A DNA stretch of 20,463 nt from VRUE01 sp035693025 (GTDB taxonomy: Bacteria > Actinomycetota > Thermoleophilia > Solirubrobacterales > 70-9): NCBI GenBank assembly GCA_035693025.1, contig DASSHI010000020.1, forward strand, positions 1 through 20,463, read 5' to 3'. Shown piece by piece: positions 7,015-14,061 of the stretch (within the stretch, counting starts at the first letter, position 1; the number at the start of each line of letters is the position of its first letter). The translations under genes were made by a program, and so were the position numbers. The notes below the pieces were generated by a model. The model saw only the letters and a list, made by a program, of their open reading frames with translations. It ran no database searches and was not told where the DNA came from.

Positions 7015-7634
7015 AGACGCCGCGGCGCCATCTTGCCCTGATGCGCCTGAAGGACGAGGGAGGCCTGACCCTGGTCGAGCTCCTGGTCGCCGCGGCGATG
7101 AGCGTCATCGTCGTCGCCGCCGCGAGCTCGATGCTGATCAGCGCCGTGCGGGACCAGCCGAAGATCAGCAAACAGGCCCAGAACGTCTCGAGCGCCCGCT
7201 GGATGCTCGAGCGGATGATCAGGGAAATCCGCGATGGGATCGAAGCGAACCCCGCCACGGCCACCAGCTCGAAGGTTTCCTTCGAGACCTACGTGCGCCG
7301 TACCGCCTGTGGCAGCGGCGTGGCGAGCCAAGCGAGCGTGCCGGCGATCCCCTGCCAGGTCACTTACACCTGCACTGCGACCGCCTGCTCGCGGACCGAG
7401 GCCGAGCCGGGGGTGGAAACCGGCACGCCGACCACCGTCTTCGAAGGGATCGACAGCCCGGCGATCTTCTGCTACGTGCCCAGCAACGAACCCGATCCCG
7501 AGGAATGCGGCCCGGCCGGCGAAGAACCGCCCACCTACGTCCGTGTCGCCCTGCGCATCCCCGACCCCGAAGGGTCCGGCAGTTTGACCATCTCCGATGG
7601 CGCGACGCTGCGAAACGCGACCCTGACCAACTGA
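7011..7634 (+). CDS. PilW/GspJ-like pseudopilin
   Basis: This 207-residue protein starts at GTG 7011, overlapping the previous stop by four bases. A 17-18-residue basic leader ends in EGG and is followed by LTLVELLVAAAMSVIVVAAA, a class III signal cut after Gly18 with Glu23 at mature +5. Mature residue 1 is Leu instead of Phe, which is tolerated in minor pseudopilins. The spine carries KISKQAQNVSSARWMLERMI, typical of PilW/GspJ-type subunits (MLERMIREIRDG). The remainder is a compact domain with six cysteines, several paired closely (PCQVTYTCTATAC), probably disulphide-bonded outside the cell. It is followed two bases later by another pseudopilin and then the prepilin peptidase. Its likely role is a minor pilin in the initiation or tip complex. 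The family is clear; PilW is chosen over GspJ from the pilus context. Confidence 0.8.
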   Translation: MKTPRRHLALMRLKDEGGLTLVELLVAAAMSVIVVAAASSMLISAVRDQPKISKQAQNVSSARWMLERMIREIRDGIEANPATATSSKVSFETYVRRTACGSGVASQASVPAIPCQVTYTCTATACSRTEAEPGVETGTPTTVFEGIDSPAIFCYVPSNEPDPEECGPAGEEPPTYVRVALRIPDPEGSGSLTISDGATLRNATLTN

Positions 7635-7636
7635 GC

Positions 7637-9076
7637 ATGGCGCGCGTGCTGCGACATAGGCTTGAGCGTGCAGGCGGCGAGGCCGGGCTGACCCTAATCG
7701 AGGTGGTGATCGCGGCCCTGGTATTGGTTGCCGGCTCGTTCGCTACCTTCGGTGTGCTGCGCACGGCGACGGTCAACAACCAACGGGCCAAGGCGACGCA
7801 GGTGGCGCTCGACCGCGCCCAGCAGGAAATGGAGGCGCTTCGCAGCCTGCCGCACTCGGAGCTGGCGCTGACCGAACCGCCGCCGCACGTGACCGATCCG
7901 CTGAACCCCGATTACCGCGTCAACTCCTCCACCGGGACGTTCTCGCTGACCCGCGATCCGAGCGAAGAACCCTCGCCCCCCGCAATGGTGGTCAAAGGGG
8001 GCGGCCTCTATGGCGGAGGCTTCATCAAAGAAGAAGAAGCCAAAGTGGTGCCGGAAGAAGCATTCAGCAGTGCCAGCGGCGACGTCAGCGGAACCGTCTA
8101 CCGCTACGTCGTCTGGCGCAACGACGAAAGCTGCGGCGCCACCTGCCCGGGGACGCAGGACTACAAGCAGATCGTCGTCGCGGTGAAGCTCGACGAGAAG
8201 AGCAATGAAGCGTCGGAGCGCGGCTACGTCGAAGTTCAGTCGGACTTCATCGACCCCAGCGACAGCGCCGAAAGCGACCCGATCCCGCCGAAAGGCGGCC
8301 AGGTCAACTCGCCCCAGCAGTTCTTCCTCTCCGACACGCCGTGCGCGGTCGGAGGCGCAACCGAACGCGAAGAATGGCCCGAACGGGAGGCGACTGGGGA
8401 CCATGCGCTGCACAACACGCTCGGCACCTGCGCCAGCGGGCTCCAGCAAGGGGCAACGCTCGGGGCGCCGGACACGCTTCTGCTTGGCTCGCCGCCGGAC
8501 CCCGCGCCGGCCGAAGAAACGAATCCGCCCGTCTACGACTACTCCAAGGACTACCTCGGTCAGGTTTCGCCGGAAACGGCCAAGGGGATTCAAATAGCTC
8601 CCGAAGACACTGGCGGCTGCCACTTCAAACCGGAAGCTGGGGCGACGGAACCGCAGTGGCGATTCCACCGCTGGGTCACCGATCCGATGGCCTCCGACTT
8701 CGTGCTGACCGAAAACGCGACGCTCGACTTCTTTACCCGCGCACTCAGCGATCTCAGCTACAAGGGCACGCTCTGCATCTACCTCTTCGACCGCCACGAA
8801 GAAGGCTCGCCGCCGGAAGCCAAAGACGTCGAGCTGCCCGGTGCGGAAGCCACCTACAGCGGAGAAGGAAATGGGCAGTGGCCGCAAAACAAGTGGGTCG
8901 AGGTGCGCGTACCCATCGAATTCGCCGAAGCCACGATCCCGGAAGGGGACCGGCTCGGCATCGTGCTCAGCGTCGACGGCAACTCGAACGCAGGCGCGGT
9001 GCCGATTCTCTACGACCATCCGGATTTCCGCAGCCGGATCGAGATCGAAACCCCGACGCCGCTGAACGCGGGGTAG
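7637..9076 (+). CDS. PilV-like pseudopilin with large C-terminal domain
   Basis: ATG 7637 lies two bases after the preceding stop. The frame is open far upstream, but that part is arginine-rich shadow sequence. The leader ends in GGEAG and the mature protein begins LTLIEVVIAALVLVAGSFAT, cut after Gly17 with Glu22 at +5. The spine (TVNNQRAKATQVALDRAQQE, then MEALRSL) is typical of PilV/GspI-type subunits. At 479 residues it is more than twice the usual size of this family (roughly 150-200). The extra part, about residues 210-479, has features of a beta-sandwich: WRFHRWVTDP, TLCIYLFDRH, NKWVEVRVPIEF, then GDRLGIVLSVDGNSN and ILYDHPDFRSRI, a pattern reminiscent of carbohydrate-binding jelly-roll domains. 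It may be a ligand-binding minor pilin at the pilus tip. The pilin part is certain; the function of the large domain is not. Confidence 0.78.
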   Translation: MARVLRHRLERAGGEAGLTLIEVVIAALVLVAGSFATFGVLRTATVNNQRAKATQVALDRAQQEMEALRSLPHSELALTEPPPHVTDPLNPDYRVNSSTGTFSLTRDPSEEPSPPAMVVKGGGLYGGGFIKEEEAKVVPEEAFSSASGDVSGTVYRYVVWRNDESCGATCPGTQDYKQIVVAVKLDEKSNEASERGYVEVQSDFIDPSDSAESDPIPPKGGQVNSPQQFFLSDTPCAVGGATEREEWPEREATGDHALHNTLGTCASGLQQGATLGAPDTLLLGSPPDPAPAEETNPPVYDYSKDYLGQVSPETAKGIQIAPEDTGGCHFKPEAGATEPQWRFHRWVTDPMASDFVLTENATLDFFTRALSDLSYKGTLCIYLFDRHEEGSPPEAKDVELPGAEATYSGEGNGQWPQNKWVEVRVPIEFAEATIPEGDRLGIVLSVDGNSNAGAVPILYDHPDFRSRIEIETPTPLNAG

Positions 9077-9078
9077 CG

Positions 9079-9831
9079 GTGGGCGCCGTCGCGGCGTTCG
9101 CCCTCCTCGGAGGGCTTCTCGCCGGCAGCTTCGTCACCGTGGTCGCCCACCGGGTGCCGCGGGGAGAGTCGATCGTCGGGCCGCGCTCGCGCTGTCCCGC
9201 CTGCGGGACGCAGATCGTCGCCTACGACAACATCCCGGTTTTCTCGTGGCTGGCGTTGCGGGGGAGAGCGCGCTGCTGCGGAGCACCGATCTCGCCGCGC
9301 TACCCGCTGACCGAGCTTTCGCTGGGGCTGCTCTATGCCGCCACCGTCCTCGTCCTCTGGGACGAACCGGGGGAGGTCGCGCTGGGACTCGTTTTCGTCA
9401 CCGTGCTGGCGGCGATCACGTTGACCGACCTCGAGCGGCGGATCATCCCCAACAAGATCCTGATCGTCGGCGCCGTGGCGGCGGTGGCGATCGCCGCCGC
9501 GACCGATCCGGGCAGCCTGCCTGAGCGCGGGATCGCCGCAGCGGCGGCCGGCGGCGTGCTCTTCGCCGCGGCGCTCGCCTACCCACGCGGCATGGGGCTC
9601 GGCGACGTCAAGCTGGCAGCCACGATGGGTCTCTTCCTCGGGCGCAACGTGGCGCCGGCGATCTTCGTCGCGCTGCTGGTGGGCGCTGCGGCCGGCCTGG
9701 GAATGATCCTGCTCGAGGGCCCCTCGGCCCGTAAGCGGGCGATCCCCTTCGGGCCGTATCTCGCCTTCGGAGGCGTGGTCGGCCTGCTCGCCGGCGACCA
9801 GCTCGTGGACTGGTATCTGGGCACGTTCTGA
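9079..9831 (+). CDS. pilD: Prepilin peptidase / type IV leader peptidase
   Basis: This 250-residue polytopic membrane aspartyl protease starts at GTG 9079, two bases after the PilV-like stop. It would cleave the Gly|Phe/Leu/Met leaders of the pilins in this window and, in this family, N-methylates the new N-terminus. The N-terminal cytoplasmic domain has CPAC (residues 39-42) and YDNIPVFSWLALRGRARCCG. Catalytic aspartates are Asp117 in TDLERRIIPN and Asp176 in the GLGDVKL (GxGDxKL) motif. Several hydrophobic helices follow. One oddity is the second zinc-type cysteine pair. Where homologues typically read CxxCGAPIS, this protein reads ARCCGAPIS, so the first cysteine of the pair is replaced by Ala64 and an adjacent Cys66 is present. 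This may still bind metal, and some active family members lack all four cysteines. Identity is very secure. Confidence 0.95.
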   Translation: MGAVAAFALLGGLLAGSFVTVVAHRVPRGESIVGPRSRCPACGTQIVAYDNIPVFSWLALRGRARCCGAPISPRYPLTELSLGLLYAATVLVLWDEPGEVALGLVFVTVLAAITLTDLERRIIPNKILIVGAVAAVAIAAATDPGSLPERGIAAAAAGGVLFAAALAYPRGMGLGDVKLAATMGLFLGRNVAPAIFVALLVGAAAGLGMILLEGPSARKRAIPFGPYLAFGGVVGLLAGDQLVDWYLGTF

Positions 9832-9884
9832 GGCCCCGATTAGATCGTCCGTCCAGGTTTTTCTAGAAATGAGTAGTTGCACGG

Positions 9885-9906
9885 CAAAAGGTCTGCGGCC
9901 TTTTTG
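9885..9906 (+). terminator. Intrinsic terminator after the prepilin peptidase operon
   Basis: AAAAGG at 9886-9891 pairs with CCTTTT at 9899-9904, and the T run continues to 9905. It lies about 55 bases after the pilD stop and separates the pseudopilin operon from pilM. It could also act as an attenuator if a promoter lies upstream. Confidence 0.65.
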
Positions 9907-9916
9907 TCGATTGAGT

Positions 9917-9955
9917 AAGTGCGGGAGCGCCGAACGGCGCCTGACCCCAGCACTT
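9917..9955 (+). promoter_or_regulatory. Long hairpin ending one base before the pilM start codon
   Basis: Three stacked helices are visible: 9917-9922 with 9950-9955 (6 bp), 9923-9925 with 9946-9948 (3 bp), and 9927-9931 with 9936-9940 (5 bp, GAAC loop), giving 14 pairs. The structure occupies the place where a Shine-Dalgarno should be, and no clear one is present. It is probably a translational control element or the root of an unusual initiation region. Confidence 0.5.
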
Positions 9956-9956
9956 C

Positions 9957-11045
9957 ATGCGACTCAGCGGAATCACCAAGCAGAAGCCCGACAATCTGGT
10001 CGGCCTCGACATCGAGGCGGGCAGCGTCGCCGCGACCGAGGTTCGGGCGAACGGCTCGGCCGAGCTGGTCGCCTCGGCGATCGGCCCGCTCGACCCCGGC
10101 ACCTTCCACGAGGGCGAGGTGCTCGATGCCGACCGCCTCGCCGCCTCCCTGAAGGAGCTCTTCGCCGAGCACAAGCTGAGCAAGCGCGTGCGGCTCGGCA
10201 TCGGCAACCAACGCGTCGTCGTCCGCACTCTGCGCCTGCCGGCGATCGAGGATCCCAAGGAAATGGAGGCGGCGGTTCGCTTCCAGGCTCAGGAGCAGAT
10301 GCCGATGCCGCTCGACCAAGCTGTGCTCGAGCATCAGGTCGTCGGCGGCGTCCCGGCCGAGGAGGGCAAGTCGCCGCAGATAGACGTCATCGTCGTCGCC
10401 GCAAGGCGCGACATGGTCTCCAGCTTCGTCGAGCCGATCCGTCGCGCCGGGCTCGAGCCGGCCGGCGTCGACCTCTCCGCCTTCGGCTTGATCCGCGCCC
10501 TCGCCGGCGGCGGTGAGGAGCCGAGCGACGCCGAGGCTCCCGAGCGCCCCGCCTCCGCGGTCCTCTACTGCAGCATCGGCGACATCACCAACCTTGCCGT
10601 GGCGCGCGGCCAGTCGTGCCTCTTCACCCGCGTCTCCCATGCCGGCCTGGAGGCGATCTCCAGTGCGCTGGGGAGCTCGCTCGCACTCAGCGCGGAGCAC
10701 GCGACGCAATGGCTTTCCCACGTCGGTCTGGAGCGGCCGGTGGCGGAGGTCGAGGGAGACGAGGAGACGGTTGCGCAGGTACGGCGGGAGCTGGAGGAGG
10801 GCGTCTCCGCCCTGCTCGACGAGCTGCGCCTCTCGCTCGACTACTACGGTGCGCAGGAGGCGGCGCTGCCGGTCGAGCGGATCGTGCTCTGCGGGCCGGG
10901 CAGCGCGATTCCCGGCCTGGGGGCGCGGATGGAGGCCGGCCTCGGCCTGCCGATCGCGGCCCCGCGCCCGGCGGCGCTCGACGGCTTCGACGAGATCGCC
11001 GCGGCGCGGTTGACCCTTCCCTACGGACTTGCTTTGGAGAGCTGA
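9957..11045 (+). CDS. pilM: PilM, actin-like pilus assembly ATPase
   Basis: This 362-residue protein starts at ATG 9957, directly after a hairpin. The N-terminus carries NLVGLDIEAGSVAATEV, the first phosphate loop of the actin-like PilM/FtsA fold. It continues with RLGIGNQRVVVRTLRLPAIE and EMEAAVRFQAQEQMPMPLDQ, segments diagnostic of PilM (the stretch around QEQ-PxPLDQA). A second nucleotide-binding region lies around SAVLYCSIGDITNLAVARGQ, and VLCGPGSAIPGLGARMEAGL is the adenosine motif near the C-terminus. There is no membrane segment, so it is cytoplasmic. PilM binds the cytoplasmic N-terminus of PilN and links the PilNO ring to the motor side. The next gene begins three bases later. Its glutamate codons are 35 GAG to 1 GAA by my count, the opposite of its operon partners. 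Confidence 0.93.
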   Translation: MRLSGITKQKPDNLVGLDIEAGSVAATEVRANGSAELVASAIGPLDPGTFHEGEVLDADRLAASLKELFAEHKLSKRVRLGIGNQRVVVRTLRLPAIEDPKEMEAAVRFQAQEQMPMPLDQAVLEHQVVGGVPAEEGKSPQIDVIVVAARRDMVSSFVEPIRRAGLEPAGVDLSAFGLIRALAGGGEEPSDAEAPERPASAVLYCSIGDITNLAVARGQSCLFTRVSHAGLEAISSALGSSLALSAEHATQWLSHVGLERPVAEVEGDEETVAQVRRELEEGVSALLDELRLSLDYYGAQEAALPVERIVLCGPGSAIPGLGARMEAGLGLPIAAPRPAALDGFDEIAAARLTLPYGLALES

Positions 11046-11048
11046 GGC

Positions 11049-11807
11049 ATGCGCCCCGTCAACCTCATCCCGCCCGAGGATCGCCGCGGCGAGCAGGCAC
11101 CGTTGCGCACCGGCCCCCTGTCCTACCTCCTGCTTGGGGGTCTCGTGCTGCTGCTGGTCGGCGTCGCCGCCCTGGTCCTCCTCGGCAATCAGGTCTCCGA
11201 ACGCGAAGGCGAAGTCGCGAAGTTGACGCGCGAAGACGGGGTGGCGACGGCGAAGGCGGCGAAGCTCGCCTCCTACACGCAGTTCCGCAGCCTCAGCGAA
11301 GCACGGGTGGCGACGGTGCAGAGCCTCGCCGACAGCCGCTTCGACTGGGAGCGGGTGCTGCGCGAACTGGCGCTGATCCTGCCCGGTGACGTATCGCTGA
11401 CCGATCTGAGCGCGACGGCCGCTGCGGGCGGGAGCGGCGGGGAAGGCTCCGGGGGCGCCAGCGGCCTGAGCGGCGGGGTAAACGGCCCGTCGCTCGAATT
11501 GAACGGCTGTGCGGCCGGACAGAAGGGAGTGGCGGGCTTCATCACCGCGCTCAAGGACATCGACGGGGTGACCCGGGTCGGCCTTCAGTCCTCCACCGTG
11601 GCCTCGGAAGGCGAAGAATCGTCCGAAGCCGGCTCGGAAGGATGCGGCGGGGGCGGTGCGAGCTTTGCGCTCCTCGTCGCCTTCGACGCGGCGCCGGTGC
11701 CGGCGAGCGAAGAAGAAGCGGCAGTGGCCCCCGAAGCCGCGCCTGAAGCGGCGCAGGCGGCCTCCAGCGAGACCTCGGAAAGCTCGACCGAAAGCTCGGG
11801 GGGCTGA
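11049..11807 (+). CDS. pilN: PilN, inner-membrane pilus alignment protein
   Basis: This 252-residue protein starts at ATG 11049. It begins MRPVNLIPPEDRR, the conserved PilN tail (usually xINLLP) that docks in a groove of PilM. One transmembrane helix follows at about residues 23-46, then a coiled coil (VSEREGEVAKLTREDGVATA) and a ferredoxin-like domain containing RFDWERVLRELALILPGDVS and FITALKDIDGVTRVGLQSST. The last 50 residues are Ala/Glu/Ser-rich and probably disordered. Two cysteines in the extracytoplasmic part could pair. It forms a heterodimer with PilO, whose gene starts one base after this stop. Glutamate codons are 20 GAA to 4 GAG by my count, with the first two (in the PilM-binding tail) both GAG. 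The family call is secure from operon order plus the NLIP motif. Confidence 0.92.
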   Translation: MRPVNLIPPEDRRGEQAPLRTGPLSYLLLGGLVLLLVGVAALVLLGNQVSEREGEVAKLTREDGVATAKAAKLASYTQFRSLSEARVATVQSLADSRFDWERVLRELALILPGDVSLTDLSATAAAGGSGGEGSGGASGLSGGVNGPSLELNGCAAGQKGVAGFITALKDIDGVTRVGLQSSTVASEGEESSEAGSEGCGGGGASFALLVAFDAAPVPASEEEAAVAPEAAPEAAQAASSETSESSTESSGG

Positions 11808-11808
11808 G

Positions 11809-12594
11809 ATGGACGCGCTGAAAAAGGCCGGAAATCAGACGATCGTCGCGGTGCTGGTCGTCTTCGCCTTGGCGATCGGCTTCTGGGTGGTGCTGCTCAG
11901 CCCCAAGCGCGAAGAAGCGGCGAAGCTCGCCGAACAGACCGAACAGGTCGAAGCCTCGTTGGCCGGCCATCGGGCGGAAGTGGCGGAAGGGGAAGCGGCC
12001 CGCAAGCAGTTCCCGGTCGACTACCGGAGGCTCGTCGTGCTGGGCAAGGCCGTGCCGGGCAGCGACGAAACCGCCTCGTTGCTGGTCCAGGTGAGCGGCC
12101 TCGCCGATCGCGCCCGCGTCGAATTCAGCGACCTCGCGCTGAGCTCCGAAGGCGGCGGAGAAGAAGCGGCCGCGACGCCGCCGACTCCCGGGGCAGCGCC
12201 GGTGTCGCCGACCGAGGCGGCGGCCTCGCTGATGCCGCTCGGCGCCTCCGTCGGGCCGGCCGGCCTCGGGGTCATGCCCTACACGCTCACGTTCAACGGA
12301 AACTTCTTCCAGATCGCCGATTTCATCGAACGCCTCGACTCGTTGGTAAAGACGCGGAATGAAGAAGTGGAGGTGGACGGCCGGCTGATCACGGTCAACG
12401 GCTTCTCCCTGTCCGGGGGCGCCAGCGAATCGTCCTCGTCGGGTTCGTCATCTTCCTCCGCGCTGACGGCAACCTTCGAAGTCACCACCTACCTGACCCC
12501 GCCGAGCCAGGGGACTACGGCGGGGGCCACTCCGTCGAGCCCAGTCGAACCCACGGCGACCCCGGCTGCGACCACCACCGGAGGCGCGCCATGA
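11809..12594 (+). CDS. pilO: PilO, inner-membrane pilus alignment protein
   Basis: This 261-residue protein starts at ATG 11809, one base after pilN. A very short cytoplasmic end precedes one transmembrane helix (residues 11-30, TIVAVLVVFALAIGFWVVLL). A coiled coil at about 33-70 (REEAAKLAEQTEQVEASLAG) follows, then a ferredoxin-like domain with SLLVQVSGLADRARVEFSDL and the strand-helix YTLTFNGNFFQIADFIERLD, which closely matches the PilO signature (f.G.y..l..Fl..l..l.R). An Ala/Pro-rich insertion (about residues 120-155) and a Ser/Thr/Pro tail are low-complexity. PilO pairs with PilN on the outer face of the membrane. The end overlaps the next start by four bases (ATGA). Glutamate codons are 19 GAA to 2 GAG by my count. 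Confidence 0.92.
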   Translation: MDALKKAGNQTIVAVLVVFALAIGFWVVLLSPKREEAAKLAEQTEQVEASLAGHRAEVAEGEAARKQFPVDYRRLVVLGKAVPGSDETASLLVQVSGLADRARVEFSDLALSSEGGGEEAAATPPTPGAAPVSPTEAAASLMPLGASVGPAGLGVMPYTLTFNGNFFQIADFIERLDSLVKTRNEEVEVDGRLITVNGFSLSGGASESSSSGSSSSSALTATFEVTTYLTPPSQGTTAGATPSSPVEPTATPAATTTGGAP

Positions 12595-13550
12595 AACGGC
12601 CGAAGGGACCGGAGCTGAAGATGCCCGAGCTGAAAGCGCCGGTATTCCTCGCCGACCTCTATTACGACCTGCGCGACCGCCGCCTGCTGCCGCTGGTCGG
12701 GCTGGTCGTGGTCGCGATCGGAGCGACCCCCTTTCTTCTCGGCCAGAACTCGGAAACCGAACTGCCGCCGGCCGCGGCTGGGGCGATCGCGGCGCTGCGG
12801 GAAACGAACGGCAAGACCTCGACGCTGACCGTGGTCGAGGCAGAGCCGGGCCTGCGCGACTACCGCAAGCGCCTGCGCGGTCGTAAGCCGACCGATCCCT
12901 TCAGGCAGCTCGGCGGCTCAAAGAGCGGCAGCGGCGGCTCGACCGCCTCGAGCTCGGAATCGCCGACCTCGTCCTCGTCGACCACCACGACGACCGAATC
13001 GAGCTCGACCACGAGCGGGAGCAGCGGCGCGTCGCCGTCGCCGAGCGAATCCACGCCTCCACCCTCGCCACCGGGGCACAGCGGCTCTGCGCCGCCGCAT
13101 TCGCCGCCGGCAAAGGAAGGCGGCTCCAAGAGTGGGGGAGAGCCCTCCGCGGGCAGCGGCGGCAGCGCCAAGCACCCCCACGCGACCCTCTACAGCTTCG
13201 GCGTGGACGTGACGATCGTCCACAGCAGTGGCAGCAAGGCCGAACACAACAAGAAGAAGAACGAGCCGGAAACGCGCAAGCGCGTGCTGCCGACGACCTC
13301 GCTCCCGGGGAAGAAGGAGCAGGTCGTCACGTACATGGGCCTCAGCCCGAAGACCCGCAAGCCGCTCTTCCTCGTATCCACCGAAGTCACCGGCGTCTTT
13401 GGTGAAGGCAAGTGCGTCGCTGGGACTAGCAGTTGCCAGCTGATCGAACTCGAACCGGGCTTCCCGGAGGTCTTCGAATACGGCGAAGAGGGCGACCGCT
13501 ACAGCATCAAGGTGACCCACGTCGAGTTTGTCGTCACCGGCCACGTCTGA
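12591..13550 (+). CDS. PilP-like membrane-anchored pilus accessory protein
   Basis: This 319-residue protein starts at ATG 12591, coupled to pilO by a 4-base overlap. It has a basic N-terminus, a membrane segment at about residues 32-51 (LLPLVGLVVVAIGATPFLLG) and a conserved-looking extracytoplasmic motif LRDYRKRLRGRKPTDPFRQL. A Ser/Thr/Pro/Gly linker covers about residues 100-195. The C-terminal beta-rich domain (about 200-319) contains VVTYMGLSPKTRKPLFLVST, a cysteine pair (CVAGTSSC) and a final strand ending in VTGHV. Fourth place after pilMNO is where proteobacteria encode the PilP lipoprotein, and the KxxDPF sequence plus small C-terminal beta domain resemble PilP. Here, however, the anchor is a transmembrane helix, not a lipobox, and no pilQ follows. 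That suits a cell without an outer membrane. A functional PilP analogue is a reasonable inference. Confidence 0.65.
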   Translation: MKRPKGPELKMPELKAPVFLADLYYDLRDRRLLPLVGLVVVAIGATPFLLGQNSETELPPAAAGAIAALRETNGKTSTLTVVEAEPGLRDYRKRLRGRKPTDPFRQLGGSKSGSGGSTASSSESPTSSSSTTTTTESSSTTSGSSGASPSPSESTPPPSPPGHSGSAPPHSPPAKEGGSKSGGEPSAGSGGSAKHPHATLYSFGVDVTIVHSSGSKAEHNKKKNEPETRKRVLPTTSLPGKKEQVVTYMGLSPKTRKPLFLVSTEVTGVFGEGKCVAGTSSCQLIELEPGFPEVFEYGEEGDRYSIKVTHVEFVVTGHV

Positions 13551-13569
13551 GCCGTTGCGGGCAGTCAAC

Positions 13570-13610
13570 GCTTCAGTAAATGAAGCATTGGCGCTAAACT
13601 CGCTTTAGCG
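13570..13610 (+). promoter_or_regulatory. Tandem dyads and candidate promoter in front of the HxlR gene
   Basis: Two perfect inverted repeats lie side by side. One has 6-base arms 13570-13575/13581-13586 with a 5-base spacer, and the other has 7-base arms 13592-13598/13604-13610 with a 5-base spacer. A weaker third (13553-13557/13566-13570) precedes them. A candidate promoter, TTCAGT at 13572-13577 and TAAACT at 13595-13600 with 17-base spacing, overlaps both. Dyads over a promoter beside a winged-helix regulator suggest autoregulation, which is inference. Confidence 0.5.
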
Positions 13611-13619
13611 AGCCGATTG

Positions 13620-13994
13620 ATGTCAACCCCGGCTCGCCACGATGTGTCCAAGATGAGCGCTGAGAGCAACTCCCGCTGTCCCGTCTGCCGCACCGCCGAC
13701 GTCGTCTGCGGCAAGTGGACGCTTCTGGTCATCCGTGACCTGGCCGATGGGTGCGCGCGGTTCTGCGAGCTCGAGCGCTCGCTGGAGGGGATCAGCCCGC
13801 GCACGCTGTCGCTGCGGCTGCGGGCGCTCGAAGAAGAGGGCATCGTCGCCCGCAACACCTTCCCCGAGGTGCCGCCGCGGGTCGAGTACGCGCTGACCGA
13901 GAAGGGCCGGGCGCTCGTGCCGCTGATCGAGGACATGCGCCGCTACGGCGCCCGCTGGCTGCTCGAAGAAGAGCCGGCGCCCGTTCCGGCCTGA
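13620..13994 (+). CDS. HxlR-family winged-helix transcriptional regulator
   Basis: This 124-residue protein starts at ATG 13620; a TTG three bases earlier is the weaker alternative. It has the HxlR layout. CPVCRTADVVCGKWTLLVIR is the N-terminal signature (family CPVxxALxxIGGKWTLLIL), followed by ELERSLEGISPRTLSLRLRA as the recognition-helix region (typically GISxxxLSxRLRxLExxGL). EEEGIVARNTFPEVPPRVEY is the wing, and LTEKGRALVPLIEDM the dimerisation helix. HxlR proteins bind DNA as dimers and often sense electrophiles, oxidants or small ligands, many through the conserved N-terminal cysteine. This one has three cysteines within nine residues, which is more than usual and could form a redox or metal switch. 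Dyads upstream suggest that it regulates itself. The next gene on the same strand starts 67 bases later and may be a target or co-transcribed. Confidence 0.88.
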   Translation: MSTPARHDVSKMSAESNSRCPVCRTADVVCGKWTLLVIRDLADGCARFCELERSLEGISPRTLSLRLRALEEEGIVARNTFPEVPPRVEYALTEKGRALVPLIEDMRRYGARWLLEEEPAPVPA

Positions 13995-14061
13995 CTACCT
14001 GCTCGTCTGCAAGGCGTCGTGCAGGCGCAGGAGCGCCAGGCGTGGGGGGGAAGGTCGCGAC

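Noticed and set aside
6947..7636. Upstream extension of the PilV-like frame
   Set aside because: It overlaps the PilW-like gene and is Arg/Pro-rich. The prepilin leader fixes the start at 7637.
7694..9019. 441-residue open frame on the minus strand opposite the PilV-like gene
   Set aside because: Strongly biased composition (Phe, Arg, Val) and no motif. The plus strand encodes an obvious pseudopilin.
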